NCBI GenBank assembly: GCA_002350855.1 | Contig: DEFM01000005.1 | Location: 41,524 to 105,523 of the forward strand | DNA from: Prevotellaceae bacterium UBA2852 | GTDB taxonomy: Bacteria; Bacteroidota; Bacteroidia; Bacteroidales; Bacteroidaceae | Direction: 5' to 3' | DNA: 64,000 nt | Part shown: piece after piece, positions 59,476 through 64,000 of the stretch | Layout of the letters: the number at the start of each line of letters is the position of its first letter | Position numbering within the stretch: the stretch's first letter is position 1 | Program-made: the position numbers and the translations under genes | Notes under the pieces: generated by a model | Databases searched by the model: none | Seen by the model: the letters and a program-made list of their open reading frames with translations, nothing else | Told to the model about the DNA's origin: nothing

Positions 59476-59520
59476 GTCTGGAAATTCCGGAGTTTCACGG
59501 GATTTCCGGAATTTCCAGAC
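59476..59520. repeat. 16-bp perfect inverted repeat after tpiA
   Basis: GTCTGGAAATTCCGGA (59476-59491) and TCCGGAATTTCCAGAC (59505-59520), 13-base loop. No T-tract follows on either side, so not a standard terminator. Confidence 0.85.
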
Positions 59521-59556
59521 AACTTATACTTCTCCCTTAACAAAAACCGGAATGAC

Positions 59557-60069
59557 ATGCATAGTCAGTTGAAGAAATTGCTAACACTTGCATTACTGAT
59601 AATTGCAAGCAATTCGCTCACACAAGCACAAAACTTCACAGAATCCATCAGCAATGCTGTTGAAGGTGAAGGAACCGTAAATATTTATCAAGACCCACGT
59701 CTTGAAAACATCATCAACGGAGTAGATCCTGTAGAGCAGCTCAAGAAAGAGAAAAACGAAAACAGGGACGACTTCAGTATGACTATGGGCAAGCGTAAAC
59801 GTATGCGCGGCTACCGTATACAAGTGTTCTGGGGAGGAAGCACTCGCAATGACCAACAAAAGGCGCAACGTCTGGCTAATCAGGTGAGAAGCATTTATCC
59901 TGAACTCGACGCCTATGCAACTTTCGAGTCACCACACTGGCGTTGCCGTGTAGGCGACTTCATCTCTCGCGACGAAGCCGCTGAATATCTTTCCCGCATG
60001 CGTAAAATCAGCAGTGAAGCTATGATTGTACCAAGCGAAATACTCATCTTCACAAAAGATGGAAAATGA
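59557..60069 (+). CDS. Secreted SPOR-domain protein
   Basis: 170 residues from ATG 59557 ([20 protein letters not shown], signal to TQAQ). A spacer ([20 protein letters not shown]) leads to a SPOR domain at about 85-165: [20 protein letters not shown], then [24 protein letters not shown] domains bind denuded peptidoglycan. Overlaps folE by ATGA. Part of the conserved tpiA-SPOR-folE order. Confidence 0.85.
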   Translation: MHSQLKKLLTLALLIIASNSLTQAQNFTESISNAVEGEGTVNIYQDPRLENIINGVDPVEQLKKEKNENRDDFSMTMGKRKRMRGYRIQVFWGGSTRNDQQKAQRLANQVRSIYPELDAYATFESPHWRCRVGDFISRDEAAEYLSRMRKISSEAMIVPSEILIFTKDGK

Positions 60070-60617
60070 ACCAATTTGAACAATATACCAAGCAATTCCT
60101 ACTCGACATAGGCGAAGACCCCAATCGTGAAGGTTTGAAGAAAACCCCCGAGCGTGTGGCTCGTTGTGTGTCCCAGCTTCTGTCCGGTTACTCACAGAAT
60201 CCAGAGGAAGTCCTCCAAAGCGCTTTGTTCAAGGAAGACTACCAGCAGATGATTGTGGTCAAAGACATTGAGTTCTACTCACTGTGTGAACACCACATCC
60301 TTCCTTTCTTCGGCAAAGTACACGTGGGATACATTCCTGACGGACAGATTGTAGGACTCAGCAAAATTCCCCGGGTTGTTGACATATTTGCACGCAGACT
60401 GCAGGTACAGGAACATCTCACTGTGCAGATTCGCCGCTGCATAGAAGAGACTTTACGCCCGAAAGGAGTAATCGTAGTAATCGAAGCACAACACCTCTGT
60501 ATGCAAATGCGAGGCGTAGAAAAACAAGGTGCTATCACCAAAACCATGGACTTCTGCGGAGATTTTGCAGAAGCCAAACGACGTGACGAATTCTTCCAAA
60601 TGCTAAGTCACGAATAA
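60066..60617 (+). CDS. folE: GTP cyclohydrolase I
   Basis: 183-residue enzyme opening the guanine ring of GTP for tetrahydrofolate synthesis. Zinc and active-site residues are present: [20 protein letters not shown] (Cys and His), [20 protein letters not shown], and [20 protein letters not shown] with the second zinc Cys. Starts within the stop of the SPOR gene. Confidence 0.97.
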   Translation: MNQFEQYTKQFLLDIGEDPNREGLKKTPERVARCVSQLLSGYSQNPEEVLQSALFKEDYQQMIVVKDIEFYSLCEHHILPFFGKVHVGYIPDGQIVGLSKIPRVVDIFARRLQVQEHLTVQIRRCIEETLRPKGVIVVIEAQHLCMQMRGVEKQGAITKTMDFCGDFAEAKRRDEFFQMLSHE

Positions 60618-60637
60618 AGTATAGAGTCTTTCAGGTA

Positions 60638-60672
60638 ATCATTTAACATTAAACGTTAATCATTAAACGTTA
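60638..60672. repeat. ATTAAACGTTAATC word repeat
   Basis: CATTTAACATTAAACGTTAA, then TCATTAAACGTTA, directly before the mutase start. Confidence 0.7.
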
Positions 60673-60678
60673 TATAAC

Positions 60679-62079
60679 ATGTCACTTATCAAATCTATTT
60701 CCGGCATTCGCGGTACCATTGGCGGACGCGCCGGAGAAGGGTTGAACCCACTCGATATTGTAAAATTCACATCAGCATACGCTACTCTCATACGACGCAA
60801 CCTTCCAACTACTAACCAGCGACCAAAAATTGTTGTCGGACGCGATGCACGCATCTCCGGCGAAATGGTCAAGGATGTAGTTTGCGGCACACTCATGGGA
60901 ATGGGCTTCGACGTCGTAAACATCGGTCTAGCTTCTACTCCAACAACCGAGGTTGCAGTAACTATGGAAAAAGCCGATGGTGGTATCATCATCACAGCAT
61001 CACACAACCCACGTCATTGGAATGCACTCAAGCTCCTTAACCGTGAAGGAGAATTCCTCAATGCCGCAGAAGGCAACGAAGTACTTGCCATAGCTGAAGC
61101 TGAAGACTTTGATTTTGCAGATGTAGATAACTTAGGTAAATACCGCGAGGACAATTCATATAACCAGAAACATATCGACCTCGTTCTTTCACTTCCACTT
61201 GTTAACGTGGAGGCTATTCGTCAGGCTCACCTGCGTGTAGCATTCGATGCAGTTAACTCCGTAGGTGGAGTAATTCTGCCTATGCTTCTCAAGCAACTCG
61301 GAGTTGAAACCATCACCCCACTCTATGCTGAGCCAACCGGTGATTTCCAGCACAACCCAGAGCCACTTGAAAAGAACCTTGGTGACATTATGGCACTCAT
61401 GGCAAAGGGTGAGCACGACGTGGCATTTGTAGTTGACCCCGATGTTGACCGCCTCGCATTCATTCAGGAAGACGGCAAGATGTATGGTGAGGAATACACA
61501 CTCGTGACCGTAGCCGACTATGTACTTCGTCATACTCCTGGCAACACTGTCAGCAACCTCAGCAGCACACGCGCACTACGCGATGTTACCGTTAAGCATG
61601 GTGGACAATACGCAGCAGCAGCCGTTGGCGAAGTTAATGTCGTAACAAAGATGAAGGAAGTTGGCGCTGTGATTGGCGGTGAAGGAAACGGTGGAGTAAT
61701 CTACCCAGAAGCTCACTATGGTCGCGATGCCCTTGTAGGAATTGCTTTGTTCCTCAGCCATTTCGTTAACGAAAAGAAGACCGTAAGCCAATTGCGCAAG
61801 ACCTATCCTGAATACTGCATTGCAAAGAACCGCATTGATCTTGAGCCTTCTACCAATGTTGATGCAATTCTTGCAAAAGTCAAGGAAATGTACGGTAAGC
61901 AGCCAGATGTCGCAGTAAATGACATTGACGGTGTAAAACTTGATTTCCCTGACAAATGGGTACACCTGCGCAAGTCAAACACAGAACCGATTATCCGTGT
62001 TTACAGCGAAGCATCAACAATGGATGCAGCCAACGAAATCGGTCAGAAAATCATGGATGTAGTACTTTCACTAAAATAA
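60679..62079 (+). CDS. glmM: Phosphoglucosamine mutase (phosphohexomutase family)
   Basis: 466 residues of the alpha-D-phosphohexomutase family. Opening SISGIRGTIGGRAGEGLNPL; phosphoserine loop IITASHNPRHWNALKLLN near 103; metal-binding VVDPDVDRLAFIQEDGK near 253; sugar-binding GGEGNGGVIYPEAHYGRDA near 335; phosphate-binding RKSNTEPIIRVYSEA at the end. Most likely makes glucosamine-1-phosphate for UDP-GlcNAc; phosphomannomutase is an alternative, so the symbol is tentative. Confidence 0.88.
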   Translation: MSLIKSISGIRGTIGGRAGEGLNPLDIVKFTSAYATLIRRNLPTTNQRPKIVVGRDARISGEMVKDVVCGTLMGMGFDVVNIGLASTPTTEVAVTMEKADGGIIITASHNPRHWNALKLLNREGEFLNAAEGNEVLAIAEAEDFDFADVDNLGKYREDNSYNQKHIDLVLSLPLVNVEAIRQAHLRVAFDAVNSVGGVILPMLLKQLGVETITPLYAEPTGDFQHNPEPLEKNLGDIMALMAKGEHDVAFVVDPDVDRLAFIQEDGKMYGEEYTLVTVADYVLRHTPGNTVSNLSSTRALRDVTVKHGGQYAAAAVGEVNVVTKMKEVGAVIGGEGNGGVIYPEAHYGRDALVGIALFLSHFVNEKKTVSQLRKTYPEYCIAKNRIDLEPSTNVDAILAKVKEMYGKQPDVAVNDIDGVKLDFPDKWVHLRKSNTEPIIRVYSEASTMDAANEIGQKIMDVVLSLK

Positions 62080-62108
62080 AACACATTATCTAACTAAAAT
62101 AATCAATT

Positions 62109-62681
62109 ATGGAAACAAATTCACAGCAACCTACAGCTGAACAATCAGCTCAGCAGAGTTTTGCACAGCAACAGCCTTATGCACAGCAGCAGGCTTACAA
62201 TCAGCAGCCTTATGGCAACCAGGCTTATACTGCTCCTGCTCCAATCGTAGTTACAGACGAAGGTAAACTTTATCTGAAATCTACAGGTTCATGGTGCATG
62301 TTCCTTGCCGTACTTGGCATCATCGGCATTGTTTTTCTTCTGTTTGCAGGAATCATCACCATTGTAGGTGCATCTAAAGTTGGAACTATCTCTTCTTACG
62401 ACTATTATGGAACTTCTGTACACAATCTCAGTTCTGTAACCACAGCCATGTATATCGTAGGAATAGTTTACGTCGTTTTGGCATTGGTTTACATCTACCC
62501 TGTAAAATGCCTTATGACATTCAATTCCAAGGTAAAGATGGCAATTATTACGAACAGTACCCCTGACATGACTACCGCATTCAAGAACATCAAGGGCTAC
62601 TTCAAGTTTTTAGGAATGCTGATAATCATTTCTTTCGCACTGGGCTTATTGGGAATCATAATCGCAATGGCAGCTATGTAA
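62109..62681 (+). CDS. DUF5362-like membrane protein with Gln-rich N-terminus
   Basis: 190 residues. The first 45 are low-complexity Gln/Tyr/Ala (SFAQQQPYAQQQAYNQQPYG). Three hydrophobic segments follow, near residues 60-88, 112-135 and 165-190. Matches by layout the small Bacteroidetes DUF5362-type proteins; function unknown. Ends 27 bases before a terminator. Confidence 0.65.
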   Translation: METNSQQPTAEQSAQQSFAQQQPYAQQQAYNQQPYGNQAYTAPAPIVVTDEGKLYLKSTGSWCMFLAVLGIIGIVFLLFAGIITIVGASKVGTISSYDYYGTSVHNLSSVTTAMYIVGIVYVVLALVYIYPVKCLMTFNSKVKMAIITNSTPDMTTAFKNIKGYFKFLGMLIIISFALGLLGIIIAMAAM

Positions 62682-62707
62682 TAGGCGAAACATATATAAC
62701 TTTTATT

Positions 62708-62752
62708 TGGCAGAGATATCCGACACAATGTCAGTATATTTCTGCCATTTTT
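62708..62752 (+). terminator. Intrinsic terminator
   Basis: TGGCAGA (62708-62714) pairs with TCTGCCA (62741-62747), extended by GATAT/ATATT pairing, followed by TTTTTG. Confidence 0.7.
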
Positions 62753-62791
62753 GTTTTAAATTGACATAAATTGCATAATTCTTCCCTCATT

Positions 62792-62824
62792 CTCTCCCCC
62801 TTGGAGGAGCCGGAGTGGGCTTTT
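62792..62824 (-). repeat. GC-rich palindromic element, copy 16 (variant)
   Basis: CTCTCCCCCTTGGAGGAGCC, GGAGTGGGCTTTT. It lies 19 bases upstream of the sigma-54 type promoter. Confidence 0.6.
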
Positions 62825-62842
62825 CCACTTCACTCATTCGTG

Positions 62843-62857
62843 TGGCACAAGTTTTGC
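62843..62857 (+). promoter_or_regulatory. Perfect sigma-54 (-24/-12) promoter consensus upstream of dnaK
   Basis: TGGCAC-AAGTT-TTGC, followed by T, matches the RpoN consensus TGGCAC-N5-TTGC at every position, with the GG and GC doublets separated by ten bases. It lies about 100 bases before the dnaK ATG and in the right direction. Confidence 0.65.
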
Positions 62858-62958
62858 TAATTATATAACGTACTGCAAGAGCCATGCTAAAAAACAGTTC
62901 TGAAATGCAGTAAATACACATTATATAATAATAAAAACAAAACGAAAGGAAATATATT

Positions 62959-64000
62959 ATGGGAAAAATTATTGGAATTGACCTCGGAACCACAAACTCG
63001 TGCGTATCCGTATTCGAAGGCAACGAACCAGTTGTCATTGCAAACAGCGAAGGTAAACGTACAACTCCTTCCATCGTAGGTTTTGTTGACGGTGGCGAAC
63101 GCAAGGTAGGCGATCCTGCAAAGCGTCAGGCAATCACTAACCCAAAGCGCACTATCTTCTCTATCAAGCGTTTCATGGGTGAGACCTATGATCAAGTTGG
63201 TCAGGAAATTGCCCGCGTACCTTATGAGGTAAAGCGAGGTGACAATAACACTCCACGTGTTGACATCGACGGACGTCTCTATACTCCACAGGAAATCTCT
63301 GCCATGATTCTTCAGAAGATGAAGAAGACTGCAGAAGACTACCTCGGACAGGAAGTAACTGAAGCTGTCATCACCGTTCCTGCATACTTCAGCGACTCTC
63401 AGCGCCAGGCTACTAAGGAAGCCGGACAGATTGCAGGTCTCGATGTAAAGCGTATCGTCAACGAGCCAACAGCAGCAGCTTTGGCATACGGTATTGACAA
63501 GGCAAACAAGGACATGAAGATTGCTGTATTCGACCTCGGTGGCGGTACATTCGATATCTCTATCCTCGAATTTGGTGGCGGTGTGTTCGAAGTGCTCTCA
63601 ACCAATGGTAACACTCACCTCGGCGGTGATGACTTCGACCAGGTAATCATCGACTGGCTGGCAAGCGACTTCAAGGCAGAGGAAGGCATCGACCTTACTC
63701 TCGACCCAATGGCAATGCAACGTCTGAAGGAAGCTGCAGAAAAGGCAAAGATCGAACTGTCAAGCTCTTCATCAACAGAAATCAACCTGCCTTACATCAC
63801 CGTTGCAAGCGGTATGCCTAAGCACCTCGTTAAGACACTCACACGCGCTAAGTTCGAAGCACTCGCTCACGATCTTATCCAGGCATGTCTTGAACCATGT
63901 CAGAACGCTATGCGCGATGCAGGTCTGCAGAAGAGCGACATCGATGAAGTAATTCTCGTAGGTGGTTCTACTCGTATCCCTGCTGTTCAGAAAATCGTAG
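62959..64000 (+). CDS. dnaK: Chaperone DnaK (Hsp70), N-terminal part, cut by the window end
   Basis: 347 codons are visible and the frame is still open at the window edge. [20 protein letters not shown] (phosphate 1), [60 protein letters not shown] (phosphate 2) and [16 protein letters not shown] (adenosine loop) define the Hsp70 ATPase domain. The start at 62959 gives the usual short N-terminus. Preceded by an AAAGGAAA-like stretch and the sigma-54 type motif. Confidence 0.98.
   Translation, partial: MGKIIGIDLGTTNSCVSVFEGNEPVVIANSEGKRTTPSIVGFVDGGERKVGDPAKRQAITNPKRTIFSIKRFMGETYDQVGQEIARVPYEVKRGDNNTPRVDIDGRLYTPQEISAMILQKMKKTAEDYLGQEVTEAVITVPAYFSDSQRQATKEAGQIAGLDVKRIVNEPTAAALAYGIDKANKDMKIAVFDLGGGTFDISILEFGGGVFEVLSTNGNTHLGGDDFDQVIIDWLASDFKAEEGIDLTLDPMAMQRLKEAAEKAKIELSSSSSTEINLPYITVASGMPKHLVKTLTRAKFEALAHDLIQACLEPCQNAMRDAGLQKSDIDEVILVGGSTRIPAVQKIV

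Overview
The window looks like chromosomal DNA of a Bacteroidales bacterium, most likely Prevotella or a close relative. The reasons are: promoters of the Bacteroidetes type (a -7 box TAnnTTTG, often with an upstream TTTG), a SusC/SusD pair, conserved Bacteroidales gene neighbourhoods (DUF1599 - BT_3928-like - tpiA - SPOR - folE), several secreted proteins ending in a T9SS-like sorting tail (pattern YDLSGRKL...GLYIVNGKKV.IK), and 6-TM AraC-type regulators. No phage, conjugative element, rRNA or CRISPR array was seen.

Layout. 1-7.2 kb: mazG, small secreted and membrane proteins, a putative porin and an unusual histidine-phosphatase/hydrolase fusion. 7.4-12.2 kb: AT-rich pair of large surface proteins, each followed at once by a short MKKY-type peptide gene and a terminator. 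12.4-16.5 kb: mtnN, two glycosyltransferases, licD and tRNA-Asp. 16.7-29.6 kb: a long leftward block (ilvE, trmB, omega-amidase-like hydrolase, iorA, a DUF559 nuclease, iorB, aminotransferase, porin, Na+/solute symporter, two paaK-like ligases, ACT protein) that makes chemical sense as aromatic amino acid / arylacetate interconversion. 29.9-41.5 kb: an ATP-grasp gene broken at a G6 tract, a GNAT protein, a membrane protein, a U32 peptidase, metA, an M13 peptidase, an ABC-F protein and gene remnants. 41.7-47.3 kb: a Gly-rich T9SS-like protein, a third MKK-type peptide, a membrane AraC regulator, and a scrapyard of fused gene fragments. 47.3-52.7 kb: SusD/SusC without linked enzymes. 53.6-64 kb: rlpA, dnaG, the tpiA-folE cluster, glmM-like mutase, DUF5362-like protein and the start of dnaK behind a perfect sigma-54 consensus.

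The most striking feature is dispersed repeats. A roughly 40-bp GC-rich palindromic element (core CCCTCCCTTGTAGGGAGGGG and variants) occurs about 16 times. It lies in intergenic gaps but also in frame inside or at the ends of proteins (MazG, PaaK, IorA, IorB, ABC-F). Two copies in opposite orientation flank a lone DUF559 nuclease gene wedged between iorA and iorB; the repeats supply the stop codon of iorA and the N-terminus of iorB. A second class, built of tandem 7-9 bp words, also enters reading frames (U32 peptidase, two T9SS-like tails) and supplies stop codons. I regard the DUF559/palindrome cassette and the MKKY-type peptides paired with surface proteins as the best candidates for undescribed systems here.
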